Assembly: GCA_947247005.1 (NCBI GenBank)
Contig: OX365955.1
Location: 36,745,822 to 36,809,821 of the forward strand
Direction: 5' to 3'
From: Spisula solida
Taxonomy: Eukaryota; Mollusca; Bivalvia; Venerida; Mactridae
DNA: 64,000 nt
The stretch's first letter is position 1; each line of letters begins with the position of its first letter. Both the position numbers and the translations under genes were made by a program. This document shows positions 42,801-57,800 of the stretch, in pieces. Under the pieces are notes generated by a model that was not told the DNA's origin, did no database searches, and worked only from the letters and a program-made list of their open reading frames with translations.

Positions 42801-45800
42801 ATAAGTCACAGACATACAGACAGACACGTATACAGACATGTATACAGACACTGATAAATCTATGTGACCCTTAATTCTCGGAATCAAACAAAATAGTGTC
42901 ATGTAAAAAGCGTACACCAATCTTAAAAGAATGTATCATTTCAAATTGAAATATGATATCAGTTATAGCAGGTATTTGAAGGTAGTACGAAATCATTCAT
43001 AAAAAATTGTAAATTATTGAACAAATCCATGCATTTTTATACCTTTTTAAGAATTGGCGTAATGGCAAAAAAGAAGTCAGCATTTATTCTGCAGAAAATG
43101 TATACATAGAACAAATTTGAACATTAATGACACATTTTTCCTGCTGATTCTGATAAATGTACACATAAAGACAATTCAAAACACCAAAATATACAACTAG
43201 ATATTGGTAAAACTATAGTTAAATGCCCCCTAACAGCCAGGTAGCTACTCCGTGGTAATCTTTTGGTCATGACAAACCTCTTGACTAAATTAGGCCGATA
43301 CCTAGGTCAGTCTGTTCTTCATTGATTGGTTGTCTACTGACCGACTGACATGTACAAAGAAATACATCCTTCCCTCGTAAATAATACTTCTTCAAAGGGT
43401 GGCATTATGAAATACCATAATAAAGGGGAGAATCACCAGAATTCTTCCAAGACTCCACCTATTAACAACTGCTAATACAACATAGGATACTAAATAGAAC
43501 GAAGACCAGACTCCAAATGAAAGCTTATGATTGGCTGCTTATAAGCTGTTTCTTAAAATTGGCCAATCAGAAGGCTACATTTTACGACAGGTCAGAATAT
43601 AACATCTAAAAAAATTGTTGAGAAAGTGTTTGTGAAGAATTGATAGTGATGCCATGCTGGAAGTGAAAGTGCACGGAAGTACAGTCAGTATATGTGATGT
43701 GGATTGGTAGAAGTACAGTCAGTATATGTGATGTTGATTGGTGGAAGTACAGTCAGTATATGTGATGTTGATTGGTGGAAGTACAGTCAGTATATGTGAT
43801 GTTGATTGGTGGAAGTACAGTCAGTATATGTGATGTTGATTGGTGGAAGTACAGTCAGTATATGTGATGTTGATTGGTGGAAGTACAGTCAGTATATGTG
43901 ATGTTGATTGGTGGAAGTACAGTCAGTATATGTGATGTTGATTGGTGGAAGTACAGTCAGTATATGTGATGTGGATTGGTGGAAGTACAGTCAGTATATG
44001 TGATGTTGATTGGTGGAAGTACAGTCAGTATATGTGATGTTGATTGGTGGAAGTACAGTCAGTATATGTGATGTTGATTGGTGGAAGTACAGTCAGTATA
44101 TGTGATGTTGATTGGTGGAAGTACAGTCATTATATGTGATGTGGATTGGTGGAAGTACAGTCAGTATATGTGATGTGGATTGGTAGAAGTACAGTCAGTA
44201 TATGTGATGTGGATTGGTGGAAGTACAGTCAGTATATGTGATGTGGATTGGTGGAAGTACAGTCAGTATATGTGATGTTGATTGGTGGAAGTACAGTCAG
44301 TATATGTGATGTTGATTGGTGGAAGGACAGTCAGTATATGTGATGTTGATTGGTGGAAGTACAGTCAGTATATGTGATGTTGATTGGTGGAAGTACAGTC
44401 AGTATATGTGATGTGGATTGGTGGAAGTACAGTCAGTATATGTGATGTGGATTGGTGGAAGTACAGTCAGTATATGTGATGTGGATTGGTAGAAGTACAG
44501 TCAGTATATGTGATGTGGATTGGTGGAAGTACAGTCAGTATATGTGATGTTGATTGGTGGAAGTACAGTCAGTATATGTGATGTTGATTGGTGGAAGTAC
44601 AGTCAGTATATGTGATGTTGATTGGTGGAAGTACAGTCAGTATATGTGATGTTGATTGGTGGAAGTACAGTCAGTATATGTGATGTGGATTGGTAGAAGT
44701 ACAGTCAGTATATGTGATGTTGATTGGTTAAGCATCAGTGACAGCGTGACTGTCAAATAACATTGTGACTTTGTGCCCCGGGTACATTTTTATCAAAGCA
44801 CTTACAAAAATCTTAACGCTCAAATTTAGTTTCTTAATAATTCTTTAACAAATGCATATTGGCGACGGATTGGTTTGTAGAGTTCATTTACTGATCATTA
44901 TTTATTCAGTACTGCAGCTCCATTTACCACACTTTACAATTGATAAAAATTATAAAGAAGTTAAATTTGATTGTAAGTTTACAATTATCACAGACAATGA
45001 CTATGAACAATAGGTACCAGCCTATGTTTGATTCCTCATACTTATGTTAGTTGCATAACTATAATAGAAACAACAAAATACATAAATTATCAAACTATAA
45101 ACAAATTTTGTATTAAAAAATTGGTTCTCGGCCTTACCTTATCTTTCTTTACAGCCGCTTCCCAGCTCAATGTGGACATCAGAGTAGGTTTCTGAGGTGG
45201 TGGTGCAGACGGTTCCACACGACTCTCAAACATGCTGCAGTTGCCATAGTGACAGAGGGGAGAAAAAGGAATATTATGAGGTTAAAGCAAAGTCTGGCAT
45301 ACACAATGATTTAAAACTTGCATGAAGGCTTAGAGAATAGCATACCAATATCATGGATACATATGACATTCCCTCAGCTAAGAAATAAAATATGTCTGTG
45401 TAAATAAAATTAATAAATCAAAATATTTTCAAAGGATTTTATACTGTTTGAACTTAAACAAAATATAATAAAATTAAGGACAGGAAGGCAGCACTCAACT
45501 TAAACGCTTGAGCACAGAAAATCCAATATGAAATAGGACACTGGTACATAAAGGTCATTCTTTAATAAAGAAATGTCTGCTTCTTTGTAACTTTTTATCT
45601 CTCAACAGTTTCTGTCTTTATAAAGAAATAAGCCAGCATAGTGTCGAGAAATATGCATGCAATTCCTCAATTATTTTATTACAAACATGTGTTTATTTCT
45701 TAGCTATTGGAAATACTTTGAGTAAAGAATACATTCTGATGAATATGGTAAACTGGAGTAACTTACTTTAACATACACATGGAGTAACCGTCTGCATATA

Positions 45801-48800
45801 GAAAAAGCGTTACATGTACACAATGTTAGCTAGCATTATAATAGCTCTAGGTAAATAATGTATAAATATTGTATTTGTTGTTATAAATATATAATAATTA
45901 TAAATTATTTATTCTTCATTATTCACTGACTAGAATATTAATTGCAATTTTTTAATAATATGAGGTTTCAAAATATTTTCTAATCCAAGGGAGGAAACCA
46001 GTACATCTACACAGTAAACAAGGGAGATAATTTCCATCTAAAATCAGACCATGCATAAATAAATGTTGACAAAAGGTTTACAAAACAGACAACGGAACAT
46101 TCGTAAAAGAATTGGATACGCAGAGCAAAAAATACTTAAACTAGATTGACTGTAAAGGAGAAATGGAAATAAAAAAGTTACGGTTTTGTGGAAAAAAGTT
46201 CTATAAACACAACATAAAAGAGGACAAGTCACATCAGCCATTGAGCAATAGCAGGAAGTTTAATATGTACTAGACCATATAATATTATTGGTAACAACTG
46301 ATTAGGAAAGGTTTTGAAAATAAAATCTTTCTCCTTTTACACTTTTTCATATTTTCAAGTTCTTATTATGGTAATTTTCCATTGGAATATGAACATCAAA
46401 GTGAAGTTTCCCAAGAAGTTTAATCTCTGAATTGCAGCCACTGGTGTGTGATGCAAAACTGTTGCAGGCAATGTAGTTATACTGTTTGCCTGAATTATAA
46501 TGTTTTATCTTTCATATTATTTTTGAACAAAATTATATAAAGAACAGGGGTCCTAACTGAGGCATAATGCCTAATCCTGAAAATATTTTGTGCGGAAAAG
46601 TTCATTTTTTTTTATTGCAGCATACCGGTATTTGAATTTATGGATTATTCCAGAACTGAAGGACCTCCTGAAAGAACCAATTATATGACCCAGTCAGAGT
46701 ATCAAGAAACCCGGTCAACTAATCAGGGTATTAGGTAACCATGGTAACAGGGTATAACAACAAGGACCACACAAACATGGCAACAATGTATACAAGACTC
46801 AATACAACAGACCAATAAGTCAGCCATCTATATAAGATAGGTTCAAAATGCAGGATAAAACTTAAAATTGAGAGAATTATAACAGAATACTCAAGTCAGA
46901 TATCTAACATACACGTATAAATGAAAGAATAAATAGAACACCGGTGATGAAACAAGAACACCATGTATTTGAAGGCTTTCCCACCTTGTTTTAACCGAAA
47001 ATAGGGCCCATTTCTGACTCTTTTTTAAGTATTACAAAATATCAAATATTGTGATCTCAAGTTTTACATCTATCAGTAACAACCTACATTTGTATCACTA
47101 CTGCATCAAGAATATCAGACAGACAATACCCTTAAGATAATCATTTCATTAGTACCCTAACTCATTTACAATACGATTCTGACCTCATTTTCAAAAGTAT
47201 ACACAAATTATTTCTGAATCTATAGAAACATTACATATATTGTAGGGGTCCTACCGACGCATAATGCCCAATCCTAAAAATAAGATGCAAGTCTGTTTCG
47301 GGGTGCCATTAGCACACATCCCTACACAAACATCCATTTCAAACATTGTTATATTGTCAAAATTCAGCTTATAGAACTTAAAATAACCATAACTTAGTCA
47401 ATACTTTGAATTTTTCCAACAAATAAATTTATTTATGCAGAAATGTTCATTATTTCAATCGCAGCACATCTGGATTTCCGAATTATTCCGGAACTGTAGA
47501 ACCCCAGATATTGATTTCATAAAGTGAAAACCTGCCAGCAGATTTTCAACAGTACTCTCAATTACTCTGACTTCTTATGTAACCAACATTAATATATAAA
47601 TCACTACCAATCATGGCATTACTACACTAAAATGATTGGAAAGCCTTCAAGAACGAATGCAATAGTGAATATTTAGTCTCCTATAATAGCAATACATATA
47701 TATATATGTGTGTGTACACAAATCACAGAAAAGCTGTATGTTATGCTTCTAAATTCGAAACATTCGACTATATCACAGATACAATTAAATAAAATAATGC
47801 AAAATATACATAAATTTGGAAGACTTTTATATAATAAAGCTATGTATAATTCTTGCAATACTGTAAAATCACATATTTTTGTGGGTATTAAATTTCGTGG
47901 AATTTCATAAAAATCCATTTTCTTGGGGCGTAAATTCATGGATGACAAAACATGGATAGGTAAAACCATGTTATGTATTAGGGAATTCGATAAATCATGG
48001 AATTAGATTTCGTGGTTGATTCACAACGAATTCAACAAAAATTCAACTCCCTCGAAAAAGAATCATTTTGCAGTACATACAGATTTATCTGCACTGATGG
48101 TACGGCTATAACACCAGACAATTGTAAGAACCAGTAAATATTGACGAGTGTAAGTCAGACTGCTGTATCATCTGTTATTTTATACACTTACAGCAGTTTA
48201 GCTTTCATTCATTGATATACTAGTATATGATGAGAATGACAGATAATTCAGCATTACAAAATCACTGACTTGAATCTTGCAATCTGCATTATAAGGATAT
48301 TTTATAATATTTTTAATCCAAGGGAGGTAACCAGTTTTCTACACACATCAAACAAGGGAGGGAATTTTACTATGTACTATTATAGCAACATATTTCATAC
48401 ATTCTAAAAAGTTCCTACACAATTCAATTGGCTATGATGGATATTGTTCTGTATGACTATATGACTGTTTTCACTGTAGTCTTGTTTAAAGTAGGGAAAA
48501 CATGCATATACGGTATATAATGCCAAACAGTGCTTGTCCTCTGACATGCATGCTCCTTATTCTTGCGTAAATAAACCTAATAATTTATTTCTTCAACTAA
48601 ATCCAGCTTTGCTAGTGTTTCAGCAAAATGATGATGCGACAATAAATAACTTAACATATCGGAATGATTATGCACAAATAATAAAATGTAAAACACGTAT
48701 GGCCCCCTCTACATGCAGCCAATTAATTAGCCATTGTGACCTCGACCATTGAATTGCATACCTCAAAAGATTTGCGGTTCATGAGCAGATCTTGTTTGAC

Positions 48801-51800
48801 CTTGAATATGTTTCGAGCACTGTAAAATGAAGGGTTCTCTAGCAATATGTCTATCATGATAGCCAAATCCATCACCAAATTTCTTTCCATATAAAATGTC
48901 TCCATGAAATGTCACTGATGACTAGCAGTATTTTACAGAGTAGCACTATATCTTACGACCCACACAACATCTGTGCAGCAAACATAAGCAAGAGCACTTG
49001 TAAGAACATTTATTACACAATCAGCGTATTACGCCCCCTATATTAAAGTTAATGTAGGATGCTGATAATCTATAAACCCATAATGCAGCAGGATTGAGCA
49101 CTTGTAAATTTATTACACAGCAAGCGTAGCTGATATTTTCCCTATACATTGTATTAAAGTTAATGTTTTGCGCTGATCATTTATACACCCGCAATGTTGC
49201 AAGATTATAAATAGCAGATGCGAAAACCCCTTGAATCATTAAAGGATCAGAGCAACAAACATGCAACTTGATAACCAAATGTGGAACTTATTCACAAAAC
49301 AAGTCAGTAATGTTAAACTCAGACTTTAAAGACTTAATTGGTTGTTTCTGATAGAAAAGAAAATATTTTGATTTTCTGCATATACTTTACATTAATAAAA
49401 TTGATCAGTCTTTTGTTCTCATTCAATCTAAAAGAATAAGATCAGTTTGAATAGTTACTTCTGAATAAGGCAGCAGTAATCAGAGTTACAATAATCTTGC
49501 CCCGAACCAAAAGTCATAAATCATTTAAATCAGTTTTTCTTTGAAACTAAATTATCTGTCAGTTTCATGCTTTTACAATTGTCTGGTTCCAAACCTTCAT
49601 ATTTAGATCTATATAAGAAGTAAAAAACGTGATATTTCACATACTAGGGGTAGATAATTAAGGGCTGCATTGTTTACACCCAGAACACCTCAAAGGCAAG
49701 AAGGCAACATAGAAGCACAAAAGCAATTAAACAAAAGTCACTGTTTTTCCAGAATCGTTTGTTGAGGAAGGAAATTCCAGTCCGATTCCAAATCCGAAAT
49801 GGCGACAGCCGAAAAATAGAGAAATAGAAAAAAGAGAGAAAAAATGTTAATAAGAAATCTATGTTATTTTAAAGGTTAATTCAAAATGTGTGCATTTAAT
49901 ATGGCAATTACGGTACATAAACAATTATTCACTTTGGTAACTTTCTGGTACCCAGGACTGTTAGGAGAATCTCTATGGTAACTAAATCATTAAAGCTTCT
50001 AAAAGCCGAGTACCAGCAAAAAAATTATATTCCCCAAAGTTATGATCTATAAATACATCCATATGCCAAAAATAAATACAATGTAAAATTGGTTTCAAAA
50101 ATACCTTTAAGTAAGTTAACCTATTTTTCTTATAGCACTGTAAATGATGTAAGAACTGTGAGTTATAATGGGAAACAATTGTTCAGTACATGGATTATAT
50201 TGTACAGGTATAATGATGTTTTTTTTATATATTTTCTTTTAAAAAACGTATTATTTCTATGAAACTGTCAAATTTTATTGAAACATGAGAGATGTTTGTA
50301 AAACATGTATGCCCCCATGGCAGCCCAATAGTCAGAAATGTTAAAGGACCTTGACCTTTGACCTTTGACCTACTGGCCTCAAAATCAACCGGGGTCATCT
50401 ACTGTTGATGACCAACCTCCATGTAAAGTTTGAAGATCCTAGGGTAAAGAGTTCTAGAGGTATAGAACGGAAACCATTTGGTCTACCGACTGACAGACCC
50501 AGTGACTGACCGACATGTGCAAAGCAACATACAAACTCATCAAAGATGGGGGGGGGGATATAAGAGCAAACAAATAAAATATGTCAACAATATATATTTC
50601 TGCTTCAGTTCAATAACCATAGAAGTGTGTGCTTCATCAAATCGCAAAACAAACCGATCATTTAGTACATGGTAACATACCAGAATTTCTTCTTTCCAGC
50701 AGAAGCTAACAGTGCTCTTATAATTACAGTAATTATCGTGATTATACTCAGTTTTAAGGGAAATCTAATAATTGTACACAAACTTCAACTTTTAAAAGAT
50801 CACTTAGTTCCAGAAATTGCTTAAATAGTGACTTTTGCTTTTTGCAGCTTTTCCTAGCAACTGACAAATAAAGAAAACATAATATGCGACAATGAAGTGA
50901 AACAGGCAGACAGCAAAAAATTAATGTTGAAATATCTCTATATAAATTTCCTTTGATGCTTAGACAAAAGACAAACCAGTCTGAGGTGATATCTCAAATT
51001 TGGAGACCAGTCTACAAACTCTGGCTTCTGATTGGTTGTTTCAAAGCACAGTCTTACATATGACCAATCAAAAGGCAGCATTTCAGACTGATCTACAAAC
51101 ATGGCTTTATAACCCTAGACCTTGAATTTTTTCTAAATGCTCTAATCAAAACTTACCCTTTGATAAAACGTAAGTGAAAACTAACTTTATGGAAACTTAA
51201 AAGTCACAGAAATACCTCAAAATGAAATTAATTCAAAATAAGCAAATCTTAATTGTTCATAAATAGCTCCTCAGGAGAATACAATGATTTAGAAATTAAT
51301 ACATTTCCAATGTTTTATGAGCATGAGCTCCTCAATCATTTACCTCATTGGAAAATGTGCAATCAATGTGAACAAGAAAGGGATATTTTACTCTTTTAAT
51401 CATAAGTAAAGAGCGTTCAGACTCTTTGACCCAAATCCAAATATGTATCATTTATCAATAATTATGACAGACGATCGGACAATTGTAATTTATTTTAAAA
51501 CAGCAGAAATCTATAAATACTGATGCTAATTGACTTGGAACTTATATGAAACAAAATGAAAATTAAATATGTCGTAACAAAGGACAATTGTGCGAACTGC
51601 ATATATTTGTAAGCTAAGCTGCGAAACAAATGAACACATTATTCACAATAAGTAGCAATAATAAGCTATGCTTGGAGGAAGTTAATATGTTTAAATATTA
51701 ACTAGTTCTGATTATTAATCAATCCTTAAATACTGGTAAAGTACAGGATCATTCTAATGCTTAACATCAGAAATAACTACAACTAAAATTTCGTGATGTC

Positions 51801-54800
51801 TAACCTGATTATGTTTGTCACATATAAGTTAATAAAATGGTGACAAAGTCACATGACATGACTGTCATGTAAACACATGGTAACTATGGTTAAATATATA
51901 ATATATACAAGTACATGAAACTTAAGCCAAAAAACATATTGAATGAACGAACCCTTCACTAAAACATGAAAAAGGGGCAATAACTCAATAAGAATAATAA
52001 GGGATCTCGGCCCCATACAACTGCAACACCTCTAAATAAAATCGTTGGATTTAAGCATTCATGTAAAACATTTACAAGAAAGAAAATACAATGTATTGAT
52101 GACGTACATGCAGGGGAGGCTCCACGTACAAAAATGATCAAAAAAACTTTGTCAACACCATTGAGCAAGTAAACTCGTGAAAATACACTTTAAGGCCCAA
52201 CAAACTCACCGGATTAACTGTGACCTCCTTGTTCTGATTGGTTAAATTTTGATAATACAAGACAAATATTTGTTAAAAATAAAAAACGAAAGGCGCTAGT
52301 ATGTGACTTGATGCCCCCTTACTGGTTTGCCCTTAGCAGTGACTTTGGAAGATCGCCTTATTAAATGTGAAACATTTCATTCAAATCTGTTAAACTTTTG
52401 AAAGGTTATAACCAAGAAATAAGCTTAATAAACTAACAAACAAGTTAAAGGACGGATATGCGATTACTACATGCTTCTCTTTAGGGATGAATTGCTCCAA
52501 ATCAGAGAGTGCATTTACAAAATGTAGTATACCCCTCCCTTCAAATCATTTTTAACTTTAGGATACATTGTCAAACAGACATTTTGAGTCAAAGAGGAAG
52601 CAGCAATGTAACAAGGCATGTCTCTATCATGTACACAGTATCAAATTGTTAGAGACTAATGTGATGCCAACTAAAGATAATGAAGGCCTGGATTGATCTG
52701 TTTATATATTGATATATAACAGTGACAGTGAATCATATACAAGGTATGTGCAATACATTTTGCAAATCACGATTCGAGACTCCAACTTCCGAGGACTAAA
52801 TTAATAAAGAATACTTGAAATTGTATAAATATGTCAGACCAGTTAATATAACAGGTTGAGAAAAAAATTCCATCTTAAAGAATTCTGTAATACAAGTATT
52901 AATTATTTATATCATATCAAAATCTTCATTTTGAAAAGTATTCAACCCCTTCATTTGTGTATGTCTTCAAAAACATCATTCTGAAGAATATTTCAAAATC
53001 TTCATAATGAAGATAATTCCAAACTTTCATTTGAAGAGTTATATTCAAAACCTCCATTTTGAAGAGTTTAAAAACTTTTATTTTGATATCTTATAGAGTA
53101 TTCAAGAGAAGATAACTTACCTGTCAACTGGAGAGCTAGAGGAAGAGCTAGTGGAACTGTCCATATCTAAAATAAAGAGATGCTGACATGTATCAATTTG
53201 CAACATGAACTGCAACTTAATGGCGATCTTTTGAGGAATCAACGTTTGAATTAAAGCATTTTGCACATTGTTTATGTTTATATCAGTTAACATAAGTATA
53301 TTATGGGACCACATTTAACTGAGACTCAGAGCTTATGCCCGTTTAAGTCTGATGAGTTAAAGTTTAATGTGGTTTCCTAAATTTAATACTACATATACAT
53401 GTTATTGTATTTCTGTTATCTACAATATAAGATACTTACAAATATTTCAATGACTTTAAACTATGAAATAAATAGCATTTTCAAATATTTGTCAACAAGA
53501 TTACAAAATTTAGCATATGAGGGGCCATTCAGGTTTGTTTACATGACAACATTCATGACAAAACAATGTTTTTTTGTTTATTTGGAATCAACAGAATTTC
53601 TTAACAATTTTTCAGTTTTATACAGTGGCAGATTTATCTAATCAGTTTTCCTGGATGGTATTCTAACAGTACTACTTTACTCTTCCACAAGGAACCAACA
53701 ACTTTCCCACATGTGGCAGAAAAATCAACATTGCTGTCAAATTTCCACTACTCCCAGAGACCCTATTTGAACATATCAACTGGGGTTCTACTGAGGCATA
53801 ATGCCAAATCCGGAAAATAAGACGTAACTCATATTCGGGTGCTATTAGGACACATCCCTGCACCAAAACTCTGTTTCAAATTATATATTGAAATACTGTT
53901 AAATTGTTAAAATTCAGCATATGAAATTTCAAATGACTATAACTCAGTCAATATTTTATCTAATAACTTTTATTCTCTGCAGAAAAGTTCATTCTTTCTA
54001 GTGTAGCAAATTTCCGGACTATTCCTATACCCCTGTTATTGCCAACTTACCATCCACCTGATTGGTCATCAGATTATCCACCTCAATGTCCACACGATCA
54101 GCCATCATGTGCTTCAATAAATCTTGTTGTAACGTATTGTTAAGTTCTGTCTGATGTAACTTGGCCATTAATTCTCTATTTTCGGAATCCTTAGCAGACA
54201 ATGCAAGACCCTGAAATGATCACGTAACCATAACAACAAGTGAACTGAAAACACCCCACAAACACCTGATTTTTAAAAAGCCCTCCCCCACCCCCTAACT
54301 CAGCAGAAACTAAGATGTCTCATCTAAAACAGTAACTGTAAATTAATGAACGATCACTGAGATCTGAGATTAACTGATACAAATTACCAACAATTTACAT
54401 CACGCTAGAGCAGATCTCGCTCCATCTTAAATTTTGTCCAAGGTTGTTTGACAAAGTGAATCATTGGACCATGTGCTATAATTTTACATAACAGTGTTTT
54501 TACGAAGTGCTTGATTGACGACTACCATAATCATGGTAATTCATTTGAAAGAAATTATTATCATTATTAAAGAACATGTATTTATTTTGATAGAAAATCA
54601 CTCACAAGTCTCACATTTTAAACTTAATGGTTAATACTTTATACTTATTTATTTAAGGTGGATTGTGACTTATATTAATCACTCTCGACACCTCACTCCA
54701 GATTCTATCCATCGTCACGAGGGTATGAGAGAAGCCAGTTTCCCTTTTACGCAGAGCATCTAGCAAGGGAATTTCTAGTAACATTTTTATTTCGTCTTTG

Positions 54801-57800
54801 GTTTGACGATGCCTGGGATCGAACCCGGGACCTCCCACACTCGAAGTAGACGCTCAACCACTAGGCTATCGAGGAGGCGATGCAATGGTTGAAACTGAAT
54901 GGTTAAGGTTGGAGAGAGAAACATGTTTTTTTACAAGCGTTTAAACGAAAACATTTAATGACATATCAACATCAAACAATTCTTACCTTGGATATAGACA
55001 AGGTAACAAAATGTTCTAACAGATACTTGGCTTCTTCTAATGATACAGAATTCACCAGTGTTGCAGGATCAAACTTCTCGGATTCATCCTAAAATATAAC
55101 GCACAAATGTAATGCCTCGCAGACAGACACGCCACTTGGCTTTTATGAATGCCTGGGACAGTAGCTATCCATTCAATATTTAAAAGTCGTATATGAACCC
55201 TCACACAGTGGGTGGGATTCAAACCCACAACAAAATCTTTTAGTTGAAATCTATGAGACTTAATTTTTGACTCTATATCTGAAATGCTTTAATTAGAGAT
55301 GCTTTCCCTTGTTTTGAAATGCTACACGAGTTATTGCCTTTGATTTTGAAATTCTAAGATAATATCAGAGACTAAAGATAATCTCTGATAATATATAAAG
55401 TGGAATTTTTAGTTCAAAGCAAATACTCCACTTTGACATCAGATAAAGCTGCATATTTTCAGGGATTAACATAGCAACAAAAGTACAAGTTAGAACTAGA
55501 TACTGGTAACAAACAACAATCCTGATGATCCTTGGACACCATTCAGTCTACTGATTGATTGAGATATGCAGAGCAATATACAATACAACAATGTATAAAA
55601 TTCAGCTTATCATGGAAATAAAGTCAAGGCAATTACCATTGATCCTTCATTTGAACTACTATAAACAAATAAACAATGGAATAAACTTATCCATTCCCTT
55701 TTACATTTCACTGGCTTAGAATTAGGTCATAACTACAAAATCAATATTTTGAGAAAACAAGAAAAAACTGTCAGAAAGCTACTCTTAACTTACGGAAAAA
55801 CAAGCTTTTCAGACAGTTTGGTCAGCATGATTTTCATGAAAATAGGCTCATAAGAAGCGCCTTGAGATGCAGATTTCAAATATGCATGAGTCATATAAGT
55901 ACTTACAACCTTCTAATTCTAAGCCAGCGATATATACCTTAATTAAATATTTTTTAAAATATTATTTTCTGTCCAACTGGTCAACAGAATTTCAGTAATA
56001 CAGGGACTACCTAATCACATAATCCGGACACCGGCCAATCTAGTAAGGGAGGTGACACATATTTAATGATTTTGGTATGACTTGATTTTGATTTTGGATT
56101 GAACCAGAGACCTCCCGCACTCACAGCTGACCCCTGTACCTACCTTCACTTCCTCTACTTGTACAATATTACTCTGACATTCTGTTATATTATCTTGAGC
56201 AAATTCAACTTGACTTTTCAACGAGTCTAACACATCAGTCACCTCCTTTATCTCAGGATCAGGCTGAAAATGTGAAACAAACCAAGTTAGTAGCATCAAA
56301 AATACTACAAACATGTCACCAATAAGTTTCATAACACTTGCTAAAACTTGGTTTAAAAAAACAAATTTCTAAAGCACCCAAACATCAAGCTATTATTTAA
56401 ATTGATCACTATTTAATTAATGTAGGATAGATCAATCTAATGAATGGTTAAAACAATACAAGTCTTGCCAAATACAAGCATTACCAGGGATCCTACAGCG
56501 GCAAAATATAAGATGCAAGTCTGGTGCAGTTGTAATGAATCCCTACACCAAAACTCTGGTGCAAACATATTTCTATTGTTGAAATTTACTTTCAAATGAC
56601 TACAACTTAGTCAATACTTGGTAGTTTTTCTTCAAATAACTTTAATTTTCTGTAGAAAAGTTCATTCTTTCTAGTGTGGCAAATCATGAATTTAAAATTG
56701 TAGGTCCCTGCATTATGTGTAATACAAGTTTAAGGGGAAAGGAACTTGACTGACTTACATTTCCTAAGGCTATCATGGTTTCTTTCTTCTTTTGACATTT
56801 TTCCATCTTTTTACCAAGTTTTTCACGATGCTGAAATTGATAGAAATATTTAATGATAAGAAAGTATTCATAACATACGTTTGCAAATTTAGGTTCAAGT
56901 GCAATACTTGTTTTGTTAGAAAACAGCAAACTTTTTTGTATTGAAAACATTTTGATTGATATAACAAGAGGACAGGCCCTAGGTAACTCACCTGTCGTAG
57001 CAGGGCATGCATGCCCATACAGTGACATGAGTAATCATTTACATTTTCTGACTAAGATTCAAGACAATGCAGCCTCTATTTCATGTACAACATTTTCATA
57101 TCATCTTTTTATTTATATCAGATGACCCAATTTAACCAATGAGCAGATTGCAATTTTTTTCAACTGACCAATGAGAAGGCTACAAGTTTATAGTTGACCA
57201 ACGAGAAGGCTACACTTTTTTAAATGGACTAACGAGAAGATTACAATTTTTTAAATGGACCAATGAGGAGGCTACAAATTTTTAATTGACTAAAAAGAAG
57301 GCTACACTATTTCAATGGACCAATGCAAAGGCTACTATTTTTTAAATGGACCAATGCAAAGGCTACTATTTTTTAAATGGACCAATGCAATAGCTTCAAT
57401 TTTTTAATTGAACAAATACAAAGGAAAATGGACCTATGAAATGGCTTCACTTTTTTACCAGGTAAATAGACCAATGAAAAGGGTTCAATATTTCAAATGG
57501 ACCAATGAGGAGGCTGCAAGTTTAGAACTGATTGGTTCTCACCTTTAACCAAACATCCATATCTTTCTCTATATTTGATACGGTTTGTCTCTTGTTTATA
57601 ACAGCATTTACATTTTTCTCTAACGCCATCCACTTCTTATTGGCAACTTTGGCGGAGAATTCACCACGTCGTCGACGTCTCATTGGAGATGAGGTCGAGA
57701 TGGGAACTACTGTATGAAGATAAGAAATAAATAATAATAGAAATAATAATACAGGGGTTTCATTAGACTTGGGAGTAGGGGTTTGACCCTAGAAATTTCC

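Noticed and set aside
54785..54880. Possible tRNA gene on the minus strand
   Set aside because: A and B boxes are good, but the acceptor and anticodon stems do not pair properly and a SINE body follows; called a SINE instead. The same applies to 11145-11222, 27985-28058 and 59150-59222.
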